DNA of 64,000 bases, from the NCBI GenBank assembly GCA_008360975.2, contig VLJF02000047.1, forward strand, positions 715,048 through 779,047. The letters are read 5' to 3'. The position numbers and the translations under genes were made by a program. The stretch comes from Lichenostomus cassidix (Eukaryota > Chordata > Aves > Passeriformes > Meliphagidae). The notes beneath the pieces were generated by a model that ran no database searches, was not told the origin of the DNA, and saw only the letters and a program-made list of their open reading frames with translations. Positions 49,491 through 60,910 of this stretch are shown piece by piece (position 1 is the first letter of the stretch; every line of letters begins with the position of its first letter).

Positions 49491-50295
49491 CATGAAAAAT
49501 TATTCCTAGGTCATCTCACCTTGTGGGACAGCTGTGTATGTATGCACTTAAATCAAAGCCAGCAGCTCCACTTCAAATCTTCTAGGCCTCAGTATGCAGC
49601 GGGCGAAGAGGATATGCCCGCAGGAAGCGGGTTTGTACACACCGTCCAGCAGCTCAGGGGGGAACGGGAGCCCTCGGGATCCACGTGATAAGCTCCCGTC
49701 TCACGCAGGCCACAGCTATCCTCTTTGGCCCACCTGTGGAAAGCCTCCCCCAGCCCCACAGTCCTCAGCCACGCCATTTTCCCCTCACAGTTACCTAGCA
49801 GCATTTCCCGACGCATCGCACACTCTCCGCAGGCCTAGGCCTGGCACCACAGCACCGCATTCGCATCGACAGATCTGGAGCCCGCCGCCAGACACCGACC
49901 CAGTTTTAGCAGGGGGACAGGCCCGGGCATCGGCGCACGCCTTCCCCGAAGGAATTAAGCCACATCACAACGCCCGCCGGGAACCACGGCCCGGTCATAT
50001 GCTCTGTCGCTGTCCTGTTATGTGTCCCTACCTGTCCTTCCAATCTTCCTTTCCTCTCTTCTCTTCTCTCTCTCTCTCCTTCTGTCTCTCGTACCTACTG
50101 ACAGGTGACAGTGACAGGACCCACTGCCTGAGTATGTCTTCTCCACATCATTTCCTTCACAGGCATTTGTACAAAACGTTATAAGCTCCTTCATGAACAG
50201 TACCTGCGCACAACGGGACGCCGTAGGAGCGGACTCACCTCCCTTCCAGGCTGCCGTGTTGCATTTCTAAGCCATTCCCCTCGGAGAACTTTGTG
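49491..50295 (+). repeat. Monomer C10, zeta type, truncated
   Basis: Nearly identical to A5, with the shared truncation point. Confidence 0.88.
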
Positions 50296-51097
50296 ATGTT
50301 CAAAGAAACCTGTCTAGAAGAGAGACAGTAAAAAACTTAGCTGTCTGCTACATCTGCATACCATTACCAGGCACTTGAACAGCAAGGAAGTACCCAAACC
50401 AGGAAACAATGACTTCATTCTTACCCCTGTGTGCCTACTTACCATCTTTGACAAGTACAAACATTCCCTTAGCCTCTGCAGTCACGTACATATCTGATGG
50501 TTTTTACTTGCCTTGGTTTTCCACCTTCATTTCAATGCTTTGCTCCTCACGTACAGCTCGTGCCACCTTCTATTTTTCGGTTCCATGTGCTTTTGGTTTG
50601 TTTGCTCAATGTCTTTTCACTTTCCTCTGCCATGCTGCCTTTAAATTAATTTTTTTTTTTTTTTTTTTTTTTTTAAAGGGAGCATGCCACCTTGGCTGCA
50701 TCTCTGTTCCCTAGCATCCGTGCTTTTTCCTTTTTTTCCTGTCTTTTTTTTTTTTTTTCCCATTACCAAATTATATATATTTCTACATATAATATATATT
50801 ATAAATAAAATGTATATATACTATGCAAGACATCAGACATATAGTAACATATACAAATATATGAATTCCATTATATAACATATATATTATATGTATAATA
50901 TCTAACATACATTCCATATATTTCATATATACCACATATGATATAGCCAACAGATAATATATATTACCTACTACCCATTTTATAGCCAAATATGATATGT
51001 ATAATATCTATATTTCATATATCCACATAAAATACATAAAATTGATGTAACATACATATACTAGATATATTATTATACTCAGCTGCTGCTTACCGGG
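50296..51097. other. Module tail, poly-T (50650-50674) and AT-rich stretch
   Basis: Matches 8111-8913 almost exactly. No gene seen. Confidence 0.85.
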
Positions 51098-51283
51098 TTG
51101 CTGCTCCTCAGGCAACCGTCAGCAGGTGTTTCTGGGGGTGGTGATGCTCATCAGGCAACCGTCTCCAGGTGTTTCTGGGGGTGGTGATGCTCATCAGGTA
51201 ACCATCTCCAGGTGTTTCTGGGGGTGGTGATGCTCATCAGGTAACCATCTCCAGGTGTTTCTGGGGGTGGTGATGCTCATCAG
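51098..51283 (+). repeat. 43-bp minisatellite, 4 copies
   Basis: Four GGTGTTTCTGGGGGTGGTGA cores. The two right-hand units share the GTAACCATCTCCAGG variant. Confidence 0.92.
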
Positions 51284-51419
51284 CCGAACAGCTCGTACAT
51301 CTGTGCGAAAGTCCAGAAGCCATACCTAGTGTTCCAAAAAATGCATTTTTCTGAAAGGAGCGACTATTCCATCTCAAGGTCCTGGTAAACACACCGAAAG
51401 CACCAGAGCCCACACAACA

Positions 51420-53616
51420 GGGCTACGCACTCTCCCGTCCCGGCAGCAGCCGCTCCACCTGCACAGCGTCCCGGCTCAGCCTCCACCCGAGCGCCCCGAA
51501 CACCGGCTCCACCCACGCCTCGCGGTGGCCAGCCGCTGCAGGTCCTCCACTCCCTGCCCGTTCCATCGTCCCCGACGTTCCTGTATGTGTGTGCCACTCA
51601 GTGTGGAGCACGTGCTGTTTTCCAGTATCTCCTTCTTACCTGCCCAGGCGCCGCGCTGACCGGACAGCCCCCACAGCCCGCAGTCAGTCCGTGCCGCAGA
51701 CACCCGAGCAGCCGGGCCGCGAGCGCGCAGGACCCGGTGCGGGGACGCGGCCGCCGCCGTCGGTGCCCCCCCCGTCCCGTTCCCGGCGCGGGGACGCTGC
51801 CGCCGCCGCCCGCGCCCCCCCCCCTTCCCGGCGCCAGGACGCGGCCGCGGCCGGCGTGGCCCCCCCCCCCAGACTCCCGGCACGGGGATGCAGCTGAGGC
51901 TGGCCGTCCCCGTTTCCTTTGCGCCGCAAACAAACTGCTGCCGCCGCCGGGACATCCACCTCCCCTCCCCGGAGACGCAGCCCGGGCGGGCGGGTCCCCC
52001 ACCACTGTCTATCGGCGGCGGCGAGTGCTGCTGCCGCCGCTGCCGCCGCCCCCCCCCCCCTCGGCGGCAGGCGCCGCCGCTCCCCCGGCGACTCAGGAAA
52101 CCTGTACCGCTCTGCGCGCAACAGACCCCCCAGCCTCCACCGGCCTCTCGACCGGGGTCGCCGCCGGCTTCACCTGCAGTCCGCCGGCGCTCCGCCGTCG
52201 CCGCCGCCGCCCACGCCGCCGCCCCCGCCGCTCCACCGGCGCCGCTCCGCCACCTCTCCCGCAGCTCCGCCGCAGCCGGCACTCAGCCGCGGAGCGCCGT
52301 CGCCGCTCAGCCGCCGCCGGCAGTCCACCGCCGCTGCCCCGCCGCCGCCGCTCGGCCGCCGCCGGCGCTCCGCGGCCGGTTCTCCGCCGCTCGTCCGCTC
52401 CCGCCGCCGCCGCCGCCCGGCCGCGGAGCGTCGGCGCGCTGGGCCGCCGCCGGCGCCGCGTGCGTTCTCCGCCTTCGTCGCTCCCGCTCCGCCGCCCCGC
52501 CTGGCGGCGGTTCTCCGCCTTCGTCCCGCTCCGCCCGCCCGCCGCCGCCGCCGCCCGGCCCGGGCGTCGGCGCTGGGCGCCGTCGCTCGCTGCCGGTTCT
52601 CCGCCGCTCGTCGCTCCGCCGCCGCCGCGCCGCCGCTCCGCGGCCGGTGCTCCTCCGCCCCTCCGCCGCCGCGCCGCCGCCGCCCGGCCCTGGCGTCGCG
52701 CGCTGGGCGCCGCCGGCTCCGCGGCGGTGTTCCCCGCCCTCCGCCGCCGCCGCCGCGGCCTCCGCGGCCGGTGTTCCGCCGCCCCTCCGCCGCCCCTCCG
52801 CCGCCGCCGCCGGTGTTCCCGCGACCCGGAGCGTCGGCGCGCTGGGCCGCCGCCGGCCGCGGCGGTGTTCCGCGCCCTCCGCCGCCGCCGCCGCCGGTGT
52901 TCCGCCGCTTGGCCCGGAGCGTCGGCGGCGCTGGGCCGCCGCGCGGCGCTCCGCGGCCGGTGTTCCGCCGCCCCTCCGCTGCCGCCGCCGCCGGTGATCC
53001 GCCGCCCGGCCCTGGAGCGTCGGCGCTGGGCGCCGCCGGCGCTCCGCGGCCGGTGTTCGCCGCCCCTCCGCCGCCGCCGCCGCCGCCCGGCCCCGGAGCG
53101 TCGGCGGCGCTGGGCCGCCGCCGGCGCTCCGCGGCCGGTGCTCCGCCGCCCCTCCGCCCCTCCGCTCCCGCCGCCGCCCGGCCGCCGCCGGCGCTCACCT
53201 TCCGCTGCCTCACCGTAGCCGCCGCCGCTCCGCCGCTCCTCGTCCGCCGCTGGTGCTCCTAGGGGTCTCGCGGGCGGCGCCGGGGGGCCCCTCTTGAGGG
53301 GCTCGGAGCCGAGGGGCGGGGAGAGGCGGGCCGGGGCGGAGAGGGGCGGGCCGGGGCGGGGCTTGGCGGCCAGGGGCGGGCCGGGGCGCCGAGGGGCGTG
53401 GCCGCCGTTCGGCCGACGGCGCCGGTGCGTATCCCTGAACGCAGGGATCTCGGCAGCTCCCGCCGCCCCGACCGCGCCGTCGCTCTTTCCCGCAAGCCCG
53501 CAAGGCTCGCGAGCCGCCGCGGCGGCACTCTCGGGGTGCCCATTTCGTTCAGGCAGCCAGGTACGTTCCTAAACCCCCTGAGAATACCCCGCGGCCGCCC
53601 TTTTCGAACGCGTCAC
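51420..53616. promoter_or_regulatory. CpG island, candidate bidirectional promoter (module C)
   Basis: The longest of the three islands: its internal VNTR (about 52300-53160) is some 340 bp longer than in A, with GGAGCGTCGGCG...GGCCGGTGTTCCGCCG units. The left invariant part, the GC boxes and both outward donor-like sites are retained. Confidence 0.75.
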
Positions 53617-53963
53617 AACTGCGCATGCTCGAGCCAGCCGACGCCATTTTGGCCGTCGTCCGTACCGCGCATGCTCGAGCGATGCGGGCGCCATTTTGGT
53701 TGTCGTCCGTACCGCGCATGCTCGAGCGATGCCGACGCCATTTTGGTAGTCCACGGTACCGCGCATGCTCGAGCGATGCCGACGCCATTTTGGTAGTCCA
53801 CCGTACCGCGCATGCTCGAGCGATGCGGGCGCCATTTTGGTTGTCGTCCGTACCGCGCATGCTCGAGCGATGCCGACGCCATTTTGGTAGTCCACCGTAC
53901 CGCGCATGCTCGAGCGATGCCGACGCCATTTTGGTAGTCCACGGCATCGCGCATGCTCGGTAC
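53617..53963 (+). repeat. 47-bp minisatellite, module C
   Basis: Eight units in the same variant order as A and B. Two units read CCACCGTACC where A has CCACCGTATC. Confidence 0.93.
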
Positions 53964-54475
53964 AGCGCGGGTGAGGGTGGGGGTGTAGGGTAAAGGGATG
54001 GGGTGCAGGGATCAGGGGTTATAGGGTACTGTAAAAGGGTTATAGCGAGGGTGAGGAAGAGGGTGGGGTGAGGGAGCAGGGACAAGGGATCAGGTGTAGG
54101 GATCAGGAGTCATCATTACAGTGAGGATGAGGATGAGGGTCACCATGAGGGTGAGGGAACAGGGCCAAGGGGTCAGGTGCAGGGGATCAGGTTTTAGGGC
54201 TACAGTGAGGGTATAGATGAGGGTAACGTGACACTACAGTGCCAAGGGATCAGGTGCAAGGGATCAGGGTTAGGGTTACGATTGGGGGTACGTTCAGGTG
54301 CAAGGGATCAGGGTTAGGGTTACGATTGGGGGTGCGTTCAGGGGGCGTGGTCTAGGGAGAGGGTTGCAAAGGGGCGGGTCTGAGTTGTCAGGGGGCGTGG
54401 TCTAGGGTTCGGGTTGTGAAGGGGCCCAGGTGCAGTGAATAGGGGGGGTGGTGAGGAGGGGGTGTGTCGAGGGTT
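53964..54475 (+). repeat. Degenerate TTAGGG-sense repeat, module C
   Basis: Shares derived features with B. TTACGATTGGGGG replaces TTACGATTAGGGG. Confidence 0.88.
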
Positions 54476-54995
54476 AGGGTCGTTACAGTAGCAATAGTAA
54501 TGACAGTGCTTAGGATTAGGGAAAATTGGTATCATGAGGTCATTAGCATTTGTCAGATGCTTGGCATCATTAATATTGTTACTACATATAGAGCTGTTAG
54601 CTTACATAAGGTAATCAGCATCATGAGGGTAGTTGGCAGAATTAGGGTGATTGGCATAATCAGGGTACTCTGCATAATTAGGGGGGTTGTTAGCACAATT
54701 AGGGCTGTTAGCATAATTAGGGTTGTTAGCATAATTAGGGTAGGGGTTGTTAGCATAATTAGGGGTTGTTAGCATAATTAGGATGGTTACTGCTATTAGG
54801 ATGATTACCATAATTAGGGGGGTTGTTAGCATAATTTGGGTTATTGGCATATTTAGGGTAATCAGCACTTTTAGGGTATTTAGCAGTATCCATATCATTA
54901 GCATGAGAAAGAAGGATATTTGTATAACTGGGGCAATTATGATCATTAGCAGTGTCATGAGGATGATTAACTTATGAATGGCTCTGTGCTTAGCA
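54476..54995 (+). repeat. 18-bp TTAGGG repeat, module C
   Basis: CATAATTAGGGTTGTTAG units, with one extended unit near 54738 (TTAGGGTAGGGGTTG). Confidence 0.88.
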
Positions 54996-55310
54996 TAGTT
55001 AGGGTTGGTTCATTAGCATAATGGTACTGATTCACATAAGACCTATAGTTGCAATTTTTCTCATAGAGGGGCCTACGATTTTCATCTCCTATACAATTAA
55101 GACACTTTGCAGCAGGAGGGCAAGCACCTACATGAGTATAACGAAGATACCCACCCCAGTGATGACAAGGACCATGTTAACAGCAATCAGCACTACTAGA
55201 AGAGAATGATCATAATGACCACAATTGTGGTCATTATGCCGCATAAGGTAAGAACAACAATGACTATACATATACATAGCAGAACACACACAACCCACAC
55301 ACTCCAGAGA
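54996..55310. other. Junction segment with palindrome
   Basis: The end of module C. It has a single ACAATTAAGACACTT segment, an acceptor-like TTTTTCTCATAG near 55066, the palindrome, then a short ACACAC-rich stretch that leads into CCCTAA-sense DNA. Confidence 0.65.
55211..55238. repeat. Perfect 28-bp palindrome (second copy)
   Basis: Identical to 12620-12647, while flanking bases differ. Confidence 0.97.
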
Positions 55311-55620
55311 ACCACACTCACATTCAGGATAACTAACCCCAACCCTTTTCCCTGACCCTAACCTTAACCAGATCTGGACCCCAATCCCAGATCCCAACCC
55401 CAATCCCAGCCATTACCCTAACCCCAGCCCTAACCCCAGCCCTAACCCTAACCCTGGCCCCGACCCCAATCCCGGCCCCGACCCCAATCCCGGCCCTGAC
55501 CCCAATCCTGGCCCCGACCCTAATCCCGGCCCCGACCCCAATCCCGGCCCTAACCCTAATCCTGGCCCCAACCCCAATCCTGCCCCCAACCGTAGTCCCG
55601 GCCGTAACCCTAGGGAATCG
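55311..55620 (-). repeat. CCCTAA-sense degenerate telomeric repeat, 18-bp units
   Basis: Units such as GACCCCAATCCCGGCCCC are three CCCTAA-like hexamers. The telomeric G strand is here on the minus strand. The superunit anchor TAACCTTAACCAGAT lies near 55359. Confidence 0.9.
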
Positions 55621-55890
55621 GAACCCTAGTCCCGGCCGTAACCCTAAGGAATCCTAACCCTAGTCCCGGCCGTAACCCTAATGAATCAGAATCCGGATCC
55701 CGGCCGTAACCCTAAGGAATCGGAACCCTAACCCCGGCCGTAACCCTAAGGAATCGGAACCCTAGTCCCGGCCGTAACCCTAGGGAATCGGAACCCTAAT
55801 CGTGGCCGTAACCCTAAGGAATCCTAACCCTAGTCCCGGCCGTAACCCTAAGGAATCCTAACCCTAATCATGGCCGTAACCCTAGCCACA
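55600..55890 (-). repeat. 34-bp repeat
   Basis: GCCGTAACCCTA...GGAATC...CCCTAGTCCCG units with GCCGTAAC at 55601, 55635, 55669 and 55703. Further short runs lie near 57640-57870, 58740-58920 and 61100-61240. Confidence 0.9.
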
Positions 55891-57470
55891 ACCCTGACCC
55901 TAGGCAGGCCCCAACCCCGACCCCGATCCCGACCAGACCCCGGCCCTGACCCTGAGCAGGCCCCGACCCCGACCCTGATCCCGACCAGACCCCGACCGTG
56001 ACCCTGAGCAGGCCCCAACCCCGAGCCTGATGCCGACCAGACCCCGACCGTGATCCTAAGCAGGCCACAACCCCGACCCTGATCCCATACAGACCCCGAC
56101 CGTGACCCTGAGCAGGCCCCAACCCCGACTCTGGCCTCAACCAGACCCCGACCGTGACCCTAAGCAGGCCCCAAGCATGAGCCTGACCTCCACCAGACCC
56201 CGACTGTGACCCTAAGCAGGCCCCAACCCCGACTCTGACCTCAACCAGACCCCGACCCCGACCCTAAGCAGGCCCCAGCCGTGAACCTGACCTCCACCAG
56301 ACCCCGGCCCCGACCCTAAGCAGGCCCCAGCCGTGAGCCTGACCTACACCAGACCCCGGCCCTGACCCTAAGCAGGCCCCAGCCCTGAGCCTGACCTCCA
56401 CCAGACCCCGGCCCTGACCCTAAGCAGGCCCCAACCCCGACTCTGACCTCCACCAGACCCCGACTGTGACCCTAAGCAGGCCCCAACCCCGACTCTGACC
56501 TCAACCAGACCCCGACCCCGACCCTAAGCAGGCCCCAGCCGTGAACCTGACCTCCACCAGACCCCGGCCCCGACCCTAAGCAGGCCCCAGCCGTGACCCT
56601 GACCTCCACCAGACCCCAATCTTGACCCTAAGAAGGCCCCAACCCCGACCCCGATGCCGACCAGACCCCGACCGTGACCCTGAGCAGGCCCCAAGCCCGA
56701 CCCCGATGCCGACCAGACCCCGACCGTGACCCTGAGCAGGCCCCAACCCCGACCCCGATGCCGACCAGACCCCGGCCCTGACCCTAAGCAGGCCCCAACC
56801 CCGACTCTGACCTCAACCAGACCCCGACTGTGACCCTAAGAAGTCCCCAACCCCAACCCTGATGCCGACCAGACCCCGACCGTGACCCCGAGCAGGCCCC
56901 AACCCCGACCCTGATGCCGACCAGACCCCGACCGGGACCCTAAGCAGGCCACAACCCCGACCCCGATGCCGACCAGACCCCGACCGTGACCCTAAGAAGG
57001 CTGCAACCCCAACCCTGATGCCAACCAGACCCTGACCGTGACCCTAAGCAGGCCCCCACCCTGACCCTGATCCCAACCAGACGCCAACCCTGACCCTAAG
57101 CAGGCCCCAGCCCCGACTCTGACCTTAACCACACCCCGACCATGACCCTGAGCAGGCCCCAACCCCGACTCTGACCTCAACCAGACTCCAACCCTGACCC
57201 TAAGAAGGCCGCAACCCCAACTCTGACCTCAACCACACCCCGACCCTGACCCTGAGAAGGCCGCAACCCCGACCCCGATGCCGACCAGACCCCGACCGTG
57301 ACCCTGAGCAGGCCCCAACCCCGACCCTGATGCCAACCAGACCCCAACCGTGACCCTAAGAAGGCCCCAACCCCGACCCTGATCCCGACCAGACCCCAAC
57401 CTTGACCCTGAGAAGGCCCCAACCCTGACCCACATCCCCCCAACCCCGACTCTGACCCTCATCCTAAGCA
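55880..57470 (-). repeat. 52-bp satellite array, superunit 1
   Basis: Units of GACCCCGACCGTGACC, CTGAGCAGGCCCCAACC and CTGATGCCGACCA variants. They contain few or no minus-strand stop codons, so all minus frames look open. Confidence 0.9.
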
Positions 57471-58520
57471 CACCCTGACCCTGTCCCTGACCCTAACCTT
57501 AACCAGATCACCAGCCGAATCCCAGCTGTGACCCCAATTCCCGCCATTACCCTCACCCTGGTCCGAACCCTAACCCTGGCCCCGACCCCAATCCCAGCCC
57601 TAACCCTAATCCTGGCCCCAACCCCAATCCTGCCCCCGACCATAGTCCTGGCCGTAACCCTAATGCCGACCGCAACCCTAACCCCGGCCGTAACCCTAAT
57701 GAATCGCAACCCTAGTCCCGGCCGTAACCCTAGGGAATTGGAACCCTAGTCCCGGCCGTAACCCTAGGGAATCGGAACCCTAGTCCCGGCCGTAACCCTA
57801 AGGAATCATAACCCTAGTCCCGGCCGTAACCCTAATGAATCCTAACCCTAATCGTGGCCGTAACCCTAGCCACAATCCTGACCCTAGGCAGGCCCCAACC
57901 CTGACGCTGACCTCAACCAGACCCCGACCGTGACCCTGAGCAGGCCCCAACCCCGACGCTGACCTCAACCACACCCCGACCGTGACCCTAAGGGGGCCCC
58001 AACCCCGACTCTGACCTCAACCACACCCCGACTGTGACCCTAGGCAGGCCCCAACCCCGACTCTGACCTCAACCAGACCCCAACCCCGACCCTAACCAGG
58101 CCCCAACCGTGAGCCTGGCCTCCACCAGACCCCGACTTTGACCCTAAGAAGGCCCCAACCCTGACCCCAATCCCAACCACACCCCAACCCCGACCCTGAG
58201 CAGGCCCCAACCCCGACCCTGATGCCGACCAGGCCCCGACCGTGACCCTAAGCAGGCCCCGACCCCGACCCCGATGCCAACCAGACCCCGACTGTGACCC
58301 TAAGCAGGCCCCAACCCCGACCCTGATGCCGACCAGACCCCGACCGTGACCCTAAGGAGGCCCCAACCCCGACCCAGATCCCAACCAGACCCCAACCGTG
58401 ACCCTGAGCAGGCCCCAACCCCGACACAGATCCCAACCAGACTCCGACCATGACCCTAAGCAGGCCCCAACCCTGACCCAGATCCCGACCAGACCCCAAC
58501 CCCGACTCTGACCCTCATCC
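57471..58520 (-). repeat. Superunit 2 (anchor, 18-, 34-, 52-bp parts)
   Basis: Anchor TAACCTTAACCAGAT near 57493, 18-bp part to about 57640, 34-bp part to about 57880, then the 52-bp array. At ~1.06 kb it is the shortest superunit. Confidence 0.85.
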
Positions 58521-60910
58521 TAAGCACACCCTGACCCTGTCCCTGACCCTAACCTTAACCAGATTCCAAGCCTAATCCCAACCCCGACCCCAATCCCAGC
58601 CATTACCCTAATCCCAGCCCTAACCCCAATCCCAGCCCCAACCCCAATCCCAGCCCTAACCCTAATCCCGGCCCCAACCCCAATCCCGGCCCCAACCCTA
58701 ATCGTGGCCCCAACCCCAACCCCAATCCTGCCCCCAACCGTAGTCCTGGCCATAACCCTAGTCCCGGCCGTAACCCTAATGACTCAGAATCCGGATCCCG
58801 GCCGTAACCGTAATGAATTGTAACCCTAGTCCCAGCCGTAACCCTAAGGAATCGTAACCCTAACGAATCCTAACCCTAATCGTGGCCGTAACCCTAATCC
58901 TGGCTGTAACCCTAGCCACGACCCTGATCCTAAGCAGGCCCCCACCCTGACCCTGATCCCAACCAGACTCCAACCCTCACCCTAAGCAGGCCCCAACCGT
59001 GAGCCTGACCTCCACCAGACCCGGGCCCCGACCCTAAGCAGGCCCCAGCCGTGAGCCTGACCTCCACCAGACCCCGGCCGTGACCCTAAGGAGGCCCCAG
59101 CCGTGAGCCTGACCTCCACCAGACCCGGCCTGACCCTAAGCAGGCCCCAGCCGTGAGCCTGACCTCCACCAACCCGGGCCCTGACCCTAAGCAGGCCCCA
59201 GCCGTGAGCCTGACCTCCACCAGACCCCGGCCGTGACCCTAAGCAGGCCCCAGCCGTGAGCCTGACCTCCACCACACCCTGGCCGTGACCCTAAGCAGGC
59301 CCCAGCCGTGAGCCTGACCTCCACCAGACCCCGGCCGTGACCCTAAGCAGGCCCCAAGCCCGACTCTGACCTCAACCAGACCCCGACCGTGACCCTGAGC
59401 AGGCCCCAAGCCCGACTCTGACCTCAACCAGACCCCGACCGTGACCCTGAGCAGGCCCCAACCCCTGCCCTGATGCCGACCACACCCCGACCGTGACCCT
59501 GAGCAGGCCCCAAGCCCGACCCTGACCTGAACCACACCCCGACCGTGACCCTGAGCAGGCCCCAACCCCGACCCTGATGCCGACCAGACCCCGACCGTGA
59601 CCCTGAGCAGGCCCCAACCCCGACCCTGATGCCGGCCAGACCCCGACCGTGACCCTGAGCAGGCCGCAACCCCGACCGTGATGCCGACCAGACCGCGACC
59701 GTGACCCTGAGCAGGCCCCAACCCCGACCGTGATGCCGACCAGACCCCAAATGTGACCCTGAGCAGGCCCCAACCCCGACCCTGATGCCGACCAGACCCC
59801 GACCGTGACCCTGAGCAGGCCCCAACCCCGACTCTGACCTCAACCACACCCCGACTGTGACCCTGAGCAGGCCCCAACCCTGACCCTGCAGCCGACCAGA
59901 CCCCGACCGTGACCCTGAGCAGGCCCCGACCCCGACCCTGATCCCAACCAGACCCCGACCGTGACCCTAAGCAGGCCCCAACCGTGAGCCTGACCTCAAC
60001 CGGACCCCGATCCTGACCCTAAGCAGGCCCCAACCCTGACTCTGACCTCAACCACACCCCGACCGTGACCCTGAGCGGGCCCCAACCCTGACTCTAACCT
60101 CAACCAGACCCCGACCGTGACCCTGAGCAGGCCCCAACCCCGACCCTGATGCCGACCAGACCCCAACCGTGACCCTGAGCAGGCCGCAACCCCGACTATG
60201 ACCTCCACCAGACCCCGGCCCTGACCCTAAGCAGGCCCCAGCCGTGAGCCTGACCTCCACCAGACCCGGGCCCTGACCCTAAGCAGGCCCCAACCCCAAC
60301 TCTGACCTCCACCAGACCCCAATCTTGACCCTAAGAAGGCCCCAACCCCGACCCTGACGCCGACCAGACCCCGACCGTGACCCTGAGCAGGCCTCAATCC
60401 TGACTCTGACCTCAACCACACCCCGACCGTGACCCCGAGCAGGCCCCAACCCCGACTCTGACCTCAACCAGACTCCGACCTTGACCCTAAGCAGGCCCCA
60501 ACCCCGACTCTGACCTCGACCAGACCCCAATCTTGACCCTAAGAAGGCCCCAACCCCGACCCTGACGCCGACCAGACCCCGACCGTGACCCTGAGCAGGC
60601 CCCAACCCCGACCCTGACGCCGACCAGACCCCAACCGTGACCCCGAGCAGGCCTCAACCCTGACTCTGACCTCAACCAGACCCCGACCGTGACCCTGAGC
60701 CGGCCCCAACCCTGACTCTGACCTCAACCACACCCCGACCGTGACCCTAAGCAGGCCCCAACCATGAGCCTGACCTCAACCAGACTCCGACCCTGACCCT
60801 GAACAGGCCCCAACCCCAACCCTGATGCCAACCAGACCCCAACCCCAACCCTAAAGAAGGCCCCAACCCTGACCCTGATGCCCACCAGACCCCAACCCTG
60901 ACCCTGACCC
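58521..60910 (-). repeat. Superunit 3
   Basis: Anchor near 58551, then 18-bp, 34-bp and a 2 kb 52-bp array. Part of the array (59000-59340) repeats the single unit type CAGCCGTGAGCCTGACCTCC. Confidence 0.85.

Noticed and set aside
59239..59877. 212-codon glycine/serine-rich minus-strand frame in the 52-bp satellite
   Set aside because: Minus frames generally lack stops in this satellite because of its base composition. The frame is a translation artefact.
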